64,000 nucleotides of DNA. Source: Oscillospiraceae bacterium CM (lineage in GTDB: Bacteria; Bacillota; Clostridia; Oscillospirales; Oscillospiraceae). Numbering within the stretch: position 1 is the stretch's first letter; each line of letters opens with the position of its first letter. Location: the NCBI GenBank assembly GCA_022870705.1, contig CP072107.1, positions 680,501-744,500 on the forward strand, written 5' to 3'. The position numbers were made by a program, and so were the translations under genes. Shown piece by piece: positions 17,103 through 24,130 of the stretch. Under the pieces are notes generated by a model. It was given only the letters and a program-made list of their open reading frames with translations. It made no database searches and was not told the DNA's origin.

Positions 17103-19067
17103 TTGGAGGATTACACCAAGTTTAAATTAAAAAGAAAGGAAGAGCTTGCCCCGTTCCTGCAGGACAAAAATGATATTTTTGTCGTTGCCTGTAACAAATG
17201 CTTCAAGGAATTTGAAATTGGTGACGAGCCGGAATGCAGCGCTTTCGAGCAAATTGCCGCCGAGCAGGGAAAAACGCTTGTCGGCTGCGTAAAAATCGAT
17301 TTCCTGTGCAACAAGACGACGACGGCGAAAAAGCTTCAGGAGGCCCTGCCGACAGAAGCGAAAAACGTCTTCGTCATTTCATGCGGTCTCGGTATTCAGA
17401 CGGTCGCGGACCTGGCCGAAACGCCGGTTTACGCCGCAAGCGATTCCATGACCTGCCGTGGCAGCCACGGTATGGCGCTGACAACAGCGCGCTGCGACGC
17501 GTGCGGCCAGTGCTATTTAAACCTGACCGGCGGCATCTGCCCGATCGTTGACTGCTCGAAGAGCCTCGTCAATGGGCAGTGCGGCGGCGCGAAAAACGGC
17601 AAGTGCGAAGTTGACAAGAATATGGACTGCGGTTGGCAAAAGATCTATGAAAAGATGGATCAGCTGGGCCGCGCATCCGAGATATCCAATCTGTCATCAC
17701 AGCTTCGCGACTATTCGAAAATTAACTTTAAAACGATCAGCGCATATGTCAAGTCCATCCGCGAGGATCGCTTTGAAGGCTATTACGGCGGTATTCATCC
17801 CTCCGAGCGCAAAGAGCTCAGCGAACATCTCTCGCTCGTGCGCTTCCCGGATCCGAAAACCGTTGTTATTCCGCTGTCACAGCATGCGGGCGCTCCGGCA
17901 GAGCCGATTGTTGAGGCGGGCCAGCAAGTTTTTGTCGGCCAGAAAATCGCCGAGGCGAAGGGCTTCATCTCAAGCCCGATTCATTCAAGCGTCAGCGGTA
18001 CGGTAACAGCTGTAGAGCCGCGTCGGCATCCGATAACGGGCGCGGATATTATGTCCGTCGTCATTGCGTCCGACGGGAAAAACACACCGCATGAATCGGT
18101 TAAACCGGCCGGCAGCCTCGATAGCCTTACAGCGGATGAGATCGTTGAAATCGTCCGTGACAAGGGTATCGTTGGCATGGGCGGCGCCGGTTTCCCGACG
18201 GCCGTCAAACTCAAGCCCCCGAAGCCTGTTGACACGGTTTTGCTCAACGGCTGCGAATGTGAGCCGCTACTGACGGCCGATCACCGCGTGATGGTTGACT
18301 TTGCAGATGACATTATTTTCGGCCTCAAGGCTATTTTAAAGGCCTCCGGCGCTGCCAAGGGCATTATCGCCGTGGAGGACAATAAGCACGACGCGATTGA
18401 AGTGCTGCAGGCCAAAACAGCCGACATCGATAATATCGAGGTCGTTGTTGCGAAAACAAAGTACCCGCAGGGCGCTGAAAAAATGCTCATCAAGCGCTGC
18501 CTGGGACGCGCCGTGCCGTCCGGCGGCCTGCCGGCCGACGTTGGCGCCATCGTCAGCAACATCAGCACCGTCAAGGCCATTTCAGACGCCATTCAGACGG
18601 GCATGCCGCTCGTCGAGCGCGTTGTGACGGTGACAGGTGAGAAGATGAAGAAGCCCGGCAACTTCATCATCAAGGTCGGTACCTCCGTCAAGGAAATTGT
18701 CGACTACTGCGGCGGCGTTATTGGCGACGATGTCACGATCAAAATGGGCGGCCCGCAGATGGGCTTTGTTCAGAATGATCTCAATGTCCCGGTCATCAAG
18801 GGGACAAACGGTATCATCGCCATTGAGACGATCGTCACCGAGCCGTCGCCCTGTATCAAGTGCGGCCGCTGCGTCGACGTCTGCCCGATGGAACTCAAGC
18901 CGCTGTATTTCACCAAATACGCGGGCGCCGAGAACTGGCAGGGCTTCAAAGACCAGAGCGTTATGGACTGCATCGAATGCAAATGCTGCGAAACGATCTG
19001 CTCGTCCAAAATCCCGATCCTCGGCATGATTAAAACAGGAAAAAAAGCTATAAGGGAGGGTAAATAA
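17103..19067 (+). CDS. RnfC2-like electron-transfer subunit with N-terminal MetV domain
   Basis: The protein (654 residues) has an N-terminal MetV-type cysteine domain (about 1-200; CDACGQCYLNLTGGICP, NGQCGGAKNGKCEVDK), then an RnfC barrel-sandwich part, an NADH/FMN-binding Complex1_51K-like domain (GIVGMGGAGFPTAVKL, LLNGCECEPLLTADHR), an SLBB-like region and two 4Fe-4S motifs CIKCGRCVDVCPMELKP (about 584) and CIECKCCETICSSKIP (about 622). It matches RnfC2 of the acetogen MetFV-RnfC2 methylene-THF reductase and should take electrons from NADH. TTG 17103 is preferred: AGGGGGG lies 9 bases upstream, whereas GTG 17052 has none. Confidence 0.85.
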   Translation: MEDYTKFKLKRKEELAPFLQDKNDIFVVACNKCFKEFEIGDEPECSAFEQIAAEQGKTLVGCVKIDFLCNKTTTAKKLQEALPTEAKNVFVISCGLGIQTVADLAETPVYAASDSMTCRGSHGMALTTARCDACGQCYLNLTGGICPIVDCSKSLVNGQCGGAKNGKCEVDKNMDCGWQKIYEKMDQLGRASEISNLSSQLRDYSKINFKTISAYVKSIREDRFEGYYGGIHPSERKELSEHLSLVRFPDPKTVVIPLSQHAGAPAEPIVEAGQQVFVGQKIAEAKGFISSPIHSSVSGTVTAVEPRRHPITGADIMSVVIASDGKNTPHESVKPAGSLDSLTADEIVEIVRDKGIVGMGGAGFPTAVKLKPPKPVDTVLLNGCECEPLLTADHRVMVDFADDIIFGLKAILKASGAAKGIIAVEDNKHDAIEVLQAKTADIDNIEVVVAKTKYPQGAEKMLIKRCLGRAVPSGGLPADVGAIVSNISTVKAISDAIQTGMPLVERVVTVTGEKMKKPGNFIIKVGTSVKEIVDYCGGVIGDDVTIKMGGPQMGFVQNDLNVPVIKGTNGIIAIETIVTEPSPCIKCGRCVDVCPMELKPLYFTKYAGAENWQGFKDQSVMDCIECKCCETICSSKIPILGMIKTGKKAIREGK

Positions 19068-19068
19068 G

Positions 19069-19686
19069 ATGTTAATTACCCAACTGAAACAAAAAGAAGA
19101 TATCGCCGTTCTGGCAAAAGGAAAAACCGTTATCATCAACTGCCACGGCTGCAAAGAAGTCTTCTTCCCCGAGCACGAAGCTGAAGCGCTTGAAAAGGAA
19201 CTGTCAGCGGAAAAGGACGTGACGCTAATCGTCACAACGGATTACATATGCAACCCCGACCATCAGAGCCTCCAGCTCAAAAAGCACATGGAAAAGATTA
19301 AAGACGCCGATACGGTGCTCGTTTTCTCCTGTGGTGTCGGCGTGCAGACCGTTGCCGATACGCTTGGGGACAAAAAGGTTTTCGCGGGCTGCGACACGCT
19401 GCCGCTTCCCGGTTTTCAAGGTGTCACACCGCTGGAATTTGACTGCGGCCAGTGCGGCGAGTGCTATCTCAACTACACCGGCGGCATCTGCCCGATTACT
19501 GCGTGCTCCAAGAGCCTCGTCAACGGCCAGTGCGGCGGTGCCAAAAACGGCAAATGTGAAGTCGACAAAGACATGGAATGCGGCTGGGAACGTATTTACA
19601 GAAAGCTTGAAAAGCTCAACAAGCTTGATACTTTAAAGTTTGCTGCAAAAGTCCGCAAATACGGCGATCCAGACGCAGAAAAATAA
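19069..19686 (+). CDS. metV: MetV, methylene-THF reductase accessory subunit
   Basis: The 205-residue protein is the cysteine-rich MetV subunit (methylene-THF-reductase C-terminal family): NCHGCKEVFFPEHE near the start, CNPDHQSLQ, and CGQCGECYLNYTGGICP with NGQCGGAKNGKCEVDK. It binds zinc or an iron-sulfur cluster and supports the MetF reaction. The last 70 residues are nearly identical to the N-terminal domain of the preceding RnfC2 protein, so the two share a recent duplication. It starts one base after that gene, with GGGAGGG upstream. Confidence 0.88.
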   Translation: MLITQLKQKEDIAVLAKGKTVIINCHGCKEVFFPEHEAEALEKELSAEKDVTLIVTTDYICNPDHQSLQLKKHMEKIKDADTVLVFSCGVGVQTVADTLGDKKVFAGCDTLPLPGFQGVTPLEFDCGQCGECYLNYTGGICPITACSKSLVNGQCGGAKNGKCEVDKDMECGWERIYRKLEKLNKLDTLKFAAKVRKYGDPDAEK

Positions 19687-19743
19687 AACAATCTGCTGTT
19701 GTTGTTTTCAGTAAAAGTTTATTAAGAAAAGGAGCGATAATAA

Positions 19744-20625
19744 ATGAGACTTACCGAGAATTTCCAACGTGGCGAGTTTGTCGTGACGGCGGAAATAGGG
19801 ACCCCGAAGGGGTGTCATATCGATCATTTGCTTCACGAAGTGGACACGTTTTTAAAAGATAAGGTGACGGCCGTTAACGTGACGGATAACCCGTCCTCCG
19901 TTATGCGTCTTGGGTCGCTGGCGACCTGTAAAGCCCTGAAGGACAGAGGCAACAATCCGATTTTCCAGCTGACGTGCCGTGACCGCAACCGCATTGCGCA
20001 GATGTCGGATGTTTTGAGCGCGGCCATGCTCGGCATTGACAATTTACTTCTTCTCACCGGCGACCATACGACAATGGGTGACAACCCGCAGGCTAAGCCC
20101 GTTTTTGACCTTGATTCCGTGTCGCTTCTCCACATGGTCAAGAAGCTCGAGCAGGGTGAAGATCTTGCCGGCAACGCTCTGGAAGGCGAGCCCCCGAAGT
20201 TTGCCAAGGGTGCCGTCGTGTCGGCCTGCAGCGACTCGCCGGATGTCCAGCTGGCGAAAATGGAAGCAAAAGTCAAGGCCGGTGCCGAGTACTTCCAGAC
20301 ACAGGCCGTTTTTGAGCCGGAGAAATTCATCCGTTTCATGGAGAGAGCCAAGCAGTTCGGCATACCAGTCATGCTCGGCGTTATCATCCCGAAGAACGCT
20401 GGTATGGCAAAATATATGAACGACAACGTCGCCGGCATCAGTGTCCCCCAGGAGCTGCTCGACGAACTGAAGGCAGACAAGGAAAAGACTAAAGCCGGCA
20501 TCACGGGCGTCGAAATTACCTCCCGCATCATCAACCAGTGCAAAGACTACTGCCAGGGCGTTCACATCATGGCGCTGGGCTGGGAGTCCAAGGTACCGGA
20601 AATCCTCGAGAAGTCCGGTCTCTAA
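19744..20625 (+). CDS. metF: 5,10-methylenetetrahydrofolate reductase
   Basis: The 293-residue protein is a complete TIM-barrel MetF: FVVTAEIGTPKGCHIDH, VNVTDNPSSVMRLGS, QLTCRDRNRIAQMSD, LLLTGDHTTMGDNP and EYFQTQAVFEPEKF. It reduces methylene-THF to methyl-THF with FAD. Together with MetV and RnfC2 it forms the bacterial type III enzyme. AAGGAG precedes ATG 19744; the gene ends the operon before a strong terminator. In reverse the complex could oxidise methyl-THF produced by the 8899-11670 operon. Confidence 0.95.
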   Translation: MRLTENFQRGEFVVTAEIGTPKGCHIDHLLHEVDTFLKDKVTAVNVTDNPSSVMRLGSLATCKALKDRGNNPIFQLTCRDRNRIAQMSDVLSAAMLGIDNLLLLTGDHTTMGDNPQAKPVFDLDSVSLLHMVKKLEQGEDLAGNALEGEPPKFAKGAVVSACSDSPDVQLAKMEAKVKAGAEYFQTQAVFEPEKFIRFMERAKQFGIPVMLGVIIPKNAGMAKYMNDNVAGISVPQELLDELKADKEKTKAGITGVEITSRIINQCKDYCQGVHIMALGWESKVPEILEKSGL

Positions 20626-20652
20626 GCCGCCGCTGCGCACCGAATACCGTTC

Positions 20653-20684
20653 AAAAACAGGCCGATATTATCGGCCTGTTTTTT
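20653..20684 (+). terminator. Terminator of rnfC2-metV-metF operon
   Basis: A near-perfect hairpin around AACAGGCCGAT/ATCGGCCTGTT followed by six T lies 28 bases after the metF stop. The rest of the gap to 20814 (about 130 bases) shows nothing recognisable. Confidence 0.88.
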
Positions 20685-20814
20685 GTGCTTTACCTGTTTT
20701 TACAGAGAATTCAACGAAGTTTCAGATAGCATTAACCGGCGTAAGTAAGACCAGACAGATGCAGACCGAACGTAATACAAAGGGGACCGAGCGACTATTT
20801 TAGTTTGTGTAGCC

Positions 20815-21339
20815 TCAGCATTTCCAGTCGATCTTCGCGGGGTTTGGCTCGTTCCGAACGGCAATAGACTGCAGTGCCTTCAACATATGACCGCATTCTT
20901 CAGCGGCCCGGCCCTCGATTTGTTCCCACGGCGCATGTGGTCCGAGCGCGGCATACGCAACGGCAAGAGCGCCGTAGAGCGGCAGGCCGATACAGTGCCT
21001 TGCCGAATGAATTGTTGACGCCGCCTGCCCGATTGCTCTGGCGGCGGCCTGCGCGGCGGGGTGCCCTTCCGCTTCGCGTGCCGCTTCGTGGCAGGCGAGG
21101 ATGGCCTTTTTCGCCTGCGGCAGCTTAATGGCTCCCGACAGCCACGCATGCGCGGCATCCAGCGCGCTTTTTGGGCGCAAATCGTCCGGGAAATCCTTGC
21201 TGAAGAGCGGCAGCAGGACGCTCTCGGCATAATCAAGAGCCCACACAGCAAGCGTCCGTTTGCTCTGCGTTTCGATTAATGTGACAAGTGCCTGAATATA
21301 GGGCGCGTCCCAGTCGCTGAGCATTTTACGTGCTTTCAT
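20815..21339 (-). CDS. Imm5-like putative immunity protein
   Basis: The 174-residue all-helical protein resembles the Imm5-like putative immunity family: WALDYAESVLLPLF, the RPKSALDAAHAWLSG segment, HEAAREAEGHPAAQAAARAI and STIHSARHCIGLPLYGALA. Such proteins are known mainly from comparative genomics of polymorphic toxin loci. No toxin gene lies on either side; the neighbours are metF and motB. It has its own ribosome-site region and stands as a single gene between terminators. The family call is from remembered motifs and the biological role is open. Confidence 0.65.
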   Translation of the reverse strand: MKARKMLSDWDAPYIQALVTLIETQSKRTLAVWALDYAESVLLPLFSKDFPDDLRPKSALDAAHAWLSGAIKLPQAKKAILACHEAAREAEGHPAAQAAARAIGQAASTIHSARHCIGLPLYGALAVAYAALGPHAPWEQIEGRAAEECGHMLKALQSIAVRNEPNPAKIDWKC

Positions 21340-21365
21340 GAAATCACCTCAAACTTGAAATGTCG

Positions 21366-21400
21366 AAAACGGGCCGAATGCATAGTTCGGCCCGTTTTTT
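21366..21400. terminator. Terminator between motB and the Imm5-like gene
   Basis: AAAACGGGCCGAA (21366-21378) pairs perfectly with TTCGGCCCGTTTT (21386-21398) over a 7-base loop, with six T on the plus side and four T on the minus side. It lies 45 bases beyond the motB stop and so most likely ends the motAB transcript. Confidence 0.8.
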
Positions 21401-21444
21401 GCATGTGATATGAAATGTCTGTTAGGGCAGCGGCGCCTGTTGAC

Positions 21445-22221
21445 TTACGGTTCAACCTGTGATTCCAGATTGTCATATTTTTCGCTGAGAATAATGATGT
21501 CAATGCGCCTGTTGGCGGCTTGTCCTTCCGGTGTTGAATTATCGGCAACCGGCCTGTATTCACCGTATCCGACGGCGACTATCCGGTCGGGCTGAATACT
21601 GCACTCACTGATAAACAAGCGCGCAACGCGGGAGGCGCGGGCAGTTGACAGCTCCCAGTTAGAAGGGAAGATCGACCCGCTGACAGGGACGTTATCCGTA
21701 TGACCTTCAATTCGGATATATTTGTCCAGCGTGTTAACGGCCTCAGCAACTTTTTTCAGCGTGTCGATATGATCGGCTTTGATATCGGCGCTGCCCGAAT
21801 CAAAAAGAATGGCGTTGTTCATGGTAATGACAAGACCGCGCATATCGATGGTTGTCGAAATGGTTGACGACATATTTTCGCTTTGAAAAATTTGGTCGAG
21901 CTTTTCCTTCGTGTCGGCAAGGCTCTCATACTCCAGCTGGCCCAGATATTCTTTTGTAGCTTCCTCGGCAGCACTGTCGGCTGACGGGGGAGCTTCTCCC
22001 GGTGATACTGCAGCTTGCCCGCCTTCCCCGGCACCTGCGCCCTCGGCCATCATCGCTTGGCTGAAGGATTCGGACATGGCAACAGCCTTTTGTTGGTCAA
22101 TTTTACTGACGGCAAAAAGAACGATAAAAACGGCCAGCAGCAGCGTCATTAAATCTGAATACGGCAGAAGCCATGCTTCACCGGCTTCTTCTTCCTGATG
22201 GTGATTTTGTTTTTTCGACAT
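21445..22221 (-). CDS. motB: Flagellar motor stator protein MotB
   Basis: The 258-residue protein has a short cytoplasmic start, one membrane helix (about 18-40) with the proton-carrying aspartate in LLPYSDLMTLLLAVF, a Pro/Ala/Glu-rich linker and a C-terminal OmpA/MotB peptidoglycan-binding domain (RIEGHTDNVPV, NWELSTARA). It is the wall-anchored half of the MotAB stator. It lies 6 bases after motA. No other flagellar or chemotaxis gene is in the window. Confidence 0.92.
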   Translation of the reverse strand: MSKKQNHHQEEEAGEAWLLPYSDLMTLLLAVFIVLFAVSKIDQQKAVAMSESFSQAMMAEGAGAGEGGQAAVSPGEAPPSADSAAEEATKEYLGQLEYESLADTKEKLDQIFQSENMSSTISTTIDMRGLVITMNNAILFDSGSADIKADHIDTLKKVAEAVNTLDKYIRIEGHTDNVPVSGSIFPSNWELSTARASRVARLFISECSIQPDRIVAVGYGEYRPVADNSTPEGQAANRRIDIIILSEKYDNLESQVEP

Positions 22222-22227
22222 TTTAGA

Positions 22228-23019
22228 TCACCCTTTGCTTTTTTCTAATTCTTCATAGACCTTTGCCTGCTTCTTCTGGGGCAGAACCGATATGAGCTTT
22301 TCCTTAATCTTGATCGGGGAATCGCCGCGATAGAGGGCCAGTGCGCCTTCCACAACAAGATATTTGCAAAACGCCTCCTCGTGGCTTTTAACCTTTAACT
22401 TTTTGGCGAAAGGATTCCATAAAACATAACCGGTAAAAATACCGAGAATTGTCGCAATAAAGGCGGCGGCAATCGCTTCGGCCATAGCATCCGTATTATC
22501 AATGTGGGACATCGCGGCGATAAGACCGAACACGGCACCCAGAACGCCCAATGTCGGCGCATACGCACCGGCCGATGAAAAGATACTGGCGTTTTCTTCG
22601 TGCCGTGCCGACATCGCGGCGATTTCACCTTCAAGAATATCTCTGATGGCATCTTCCTCCACGCCGTCCACGACGAGACGAACAGCTTTTTTGATGAAGG
22701 GGTCATCGATGGCCTCAATATTTTTTTCAAGAGCCAAGAGGCCCTCTTTTCTGGCCGCCGTTGAGAGATTCACCATCGTCGAGATGATCTCAACCTCTTC
22801 AAGGCCTTTCGTTTTTTTCATGATGATACCGAACAAGGCACCAAGGCTTTTTAATTGCTTGCCAGTAAAAGAGTTGAGAATTGTCGCAGCGGTGCCGACG
22901 AAAATAACAAAAAAAGCCGCCGGATTCAAAAATACGGTGAAGCTGATTTTCTTAAAGATCATGGCCCCGATAACCGCGATAAAACCAATGAGAACGCCGA
23001 GAAGTGATGTCAAATCCAT
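22228..23019 (-). CDS. motA: Flagellar motor stator protein MotA
   Basis: The 263-residue protein has four membrane helices (near the N-terminus, about 35-55, 150-170 and 180-205), a cytoplasmic loop with charged residues and the family segments YAPTLGVLGAVFGLIAAM and IAAAFIATILGIFTGYVLWN. It forms the proton- or sodium-conducting stator with MotB. A plausible promoter on the minus strand (TTGAAC, 17 bases, TAATTT) lies about 50-80 bases upstream. Confidence 0.92.
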   Translation of the reverse strand: MDLTSLLGVLIGFIAVIGAMIFKKISFTVFLNPAAFFVIFVGTAATILNSFTGKQLKSLGALFGIIMKKTKGLEEVEIISTMVNLSTAARKEGLLALEKNIEAIDDPFIKKAVRLVVDGVEEDAIRDILEGEIAAMSARHEENASIFSSAGAYAPTLGVLGAVFGLIAAMSHIDNTDAMAEAIAAAFIATILGIFTGYVLWNPFAKKLKVKSHEEAFCKYLVVEGALALYRGDSPIKIKEKLISVLPQKKQAKVYEELEKSKG

Positions 23020-23152
23020 ACGGTGTGCTTCTCCTTATGATTATAACCGAATTGAACGTTATCTGCCTTTTAAATTATCATTTTTCGACAAAGTGTTCAA
23101 TATTATTTATCGTTAAAAAACTGCTGAAATATAGGAGAAAAACGCATAATTT

Positions 23153-23185
23153 AACCGGCAGGGACGTTTTAAGTCTCTGCCGGTT
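23153..23185 (-). terminator. Hairpin after the DtxR-type gene (weak terminator)
   Basis: A 13-bp stem with one mismatch (AACCGGCAG.GAC) lies 15 bases beyond the stop of the DtxR-type gene. The T-run on the minus strand is poor, so it may be a weak terminator or only protect the 3' end. Confidence 0.45.
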
Positions 23186-23199
23186 AAGTGGGCGCTTTA

Positions 23200-23679
23200 T
23201 TATTTCTTTTGTTCTTTAAAGGATAAAAATTTTCTGCGGACGTCGTCATCGTTTTGAAAAAAAGTGAGAATATCGTTGAGATCATTGACCGTTTCAGGGC
23301 TTAAGCTGTGTTCAATAAGCTCCGCCTCTTTCAAAGGGGTGAGGTTTCCGATGAGGCGCAAAAAATTCTCGACCGTTTCATGCCTTTTGAGCAGATATGA
23401 CCCGGCATCAAGCCCAAGCTCTGTCATCTGGATAATGCCGTAGCGGTCGTATTTCAAATAACCGTAATACGTCAGCTTCGAAATCATTTTGGATGCCGAC
23501 GGCGGGCGGACGTTTAAAAGCTCTGAAAGCTGCCCGACGCGGGCGTAGCTGTTGGATAGGCACAGCCGATACGTCATTTCAAGATAATCTTCCATCGCGG
23601 GTGTCAAATTACCCACCTGCCGATTGAGGAGCTGATAGCCCCGAACCGTTCTAAAATCTGAGACACTTTCGTCTTTCAT
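23200..23679 (-). CDS. DtxR/MntR-family metal-responsive repressor
   Basis: The 159-residue protein has an N-terminal winged helix (about residues 25-85: TPAMEDYLEMTYRL, VGQLSELLNVRPPSASKMIS, TELGLDAGSYLLKRHE) and the metal-binding dimerisation part (IEHSLSPETVNDLNDIL); there is no SH3-like third domain, as in MntR. The start is put at 23679 by family length; a GTG at 23730 would add 17 residues. It is divergent from feoAB with about 130 bases between them, so Fe(II)-dependent repression of feoAB is likely. A short inverted repeat CGGGT..ACCCG (23761-23780) is a possible operator. Confidence 0.85.
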   Translation of the reverse strand: MKDESVSDFRTVRGYQLLNRQVGNLTPAMEDYLEMTYRLCLSNSYARVGQLSELLNVRPPSASKMISKLTYYGYLKYDRYGIIQMTELGLDAGSYLLKRHETVENFLRLIGNLTPLKEAELIEHSLSPETVNDLNDILTFFQNDDDVRRKFLSFKEQKK

Positions 23680-23812
23680 AGGCTCAGACCCTTCAAATAA
23701 AATCTCTAGGTTGTATAGTTTATTCGTCACACGCTCGCATTCATGACCATATATTAGCAGCGGGTAACAAAATTCACCCGCACTCAGAAAACAGGACGTA
23801 AGGAGGATGATT

Positions 23813-24055
23813 GTGAATATCGATCACATACCGCTCACGCAGCTTCCGATTGGTCAAAAAGCGTATGTATCGAAGCTCCTTTCAGACGGTGATACAAGAA
23901 GACGCATGCTGGACCTCGGCATTATTGACGGGACGGAGATAGAACCGCTGTATAAAAGCCCGTCCGGAAACCCCATTGCATATGCGATACGGGGTGCCGT
24001 CATTGCCCTGCGGGCAGACGTGTCCAAAAATATTGTGGTATCAGTATTATTATGA
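23813..24055 (+). CDS. feoA: FeoA, SH3-like ferrous transport accessory protein
   Basis: The 80-residue protein is a typical FeoA: PLTQLPIGQKAYVSKL, TRRRMLDLGIIDGTEIEPL and a C-terminal ALRADVSKNIVV. It helps FeoB in Fe(II) uptake at the cytoplasmic face. GTG 23813 is chosen as start since AGGAGG (23801-23806) abuts the ATG at 23807 and lies 6 bases from the GTG. Confidence 0.92.
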   Translation: MNIDHIPLTQLPIGQKAYVSKLLSDGDTRRRMLDLGIIDGTEIEPLYKSPSGNPIAYAIRGAVIALRADVSKNIVVSVLL

Positions 24056-24110
24056 GTGCGGGGCGGCTGTCGTCTTGACGGTACATATCAAAGCGGCGGC
24101 CGCCCCGCAC
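24056..24110 (+). other. Intercistronic stem-loop between feoA and feoB
   Basis: A perfect 12-bp GC-rich stem (GTGCGGGGCGGC at 24056-24067 with its complement at 24099-24110) encloses a 31-base loop. It starts at the first base after the feoA stop and ends 10 bases before the feoB ribosome site. With no T-run it is not a terminator; it could protect feoA mRNA or tune feoB translation. Confidence 0.7.
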
Positions 24111-24130
24111 CTTCATATAAGGAGAAACGT

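Noticed and set aside
21445-23019. motAB as part of a flagellar gene cluster
   Set aside because: No other flagellar or chemotaxis gene lies in the window; the pair is an isolated stator operon.
24056-24130. Extended FeoB start at GTG 24056
   Set aside because: This stretch forms the feoA/feoB hairpin, the added residues do not resemble FeoB, and ATG 24131 has a proper ribosome site.
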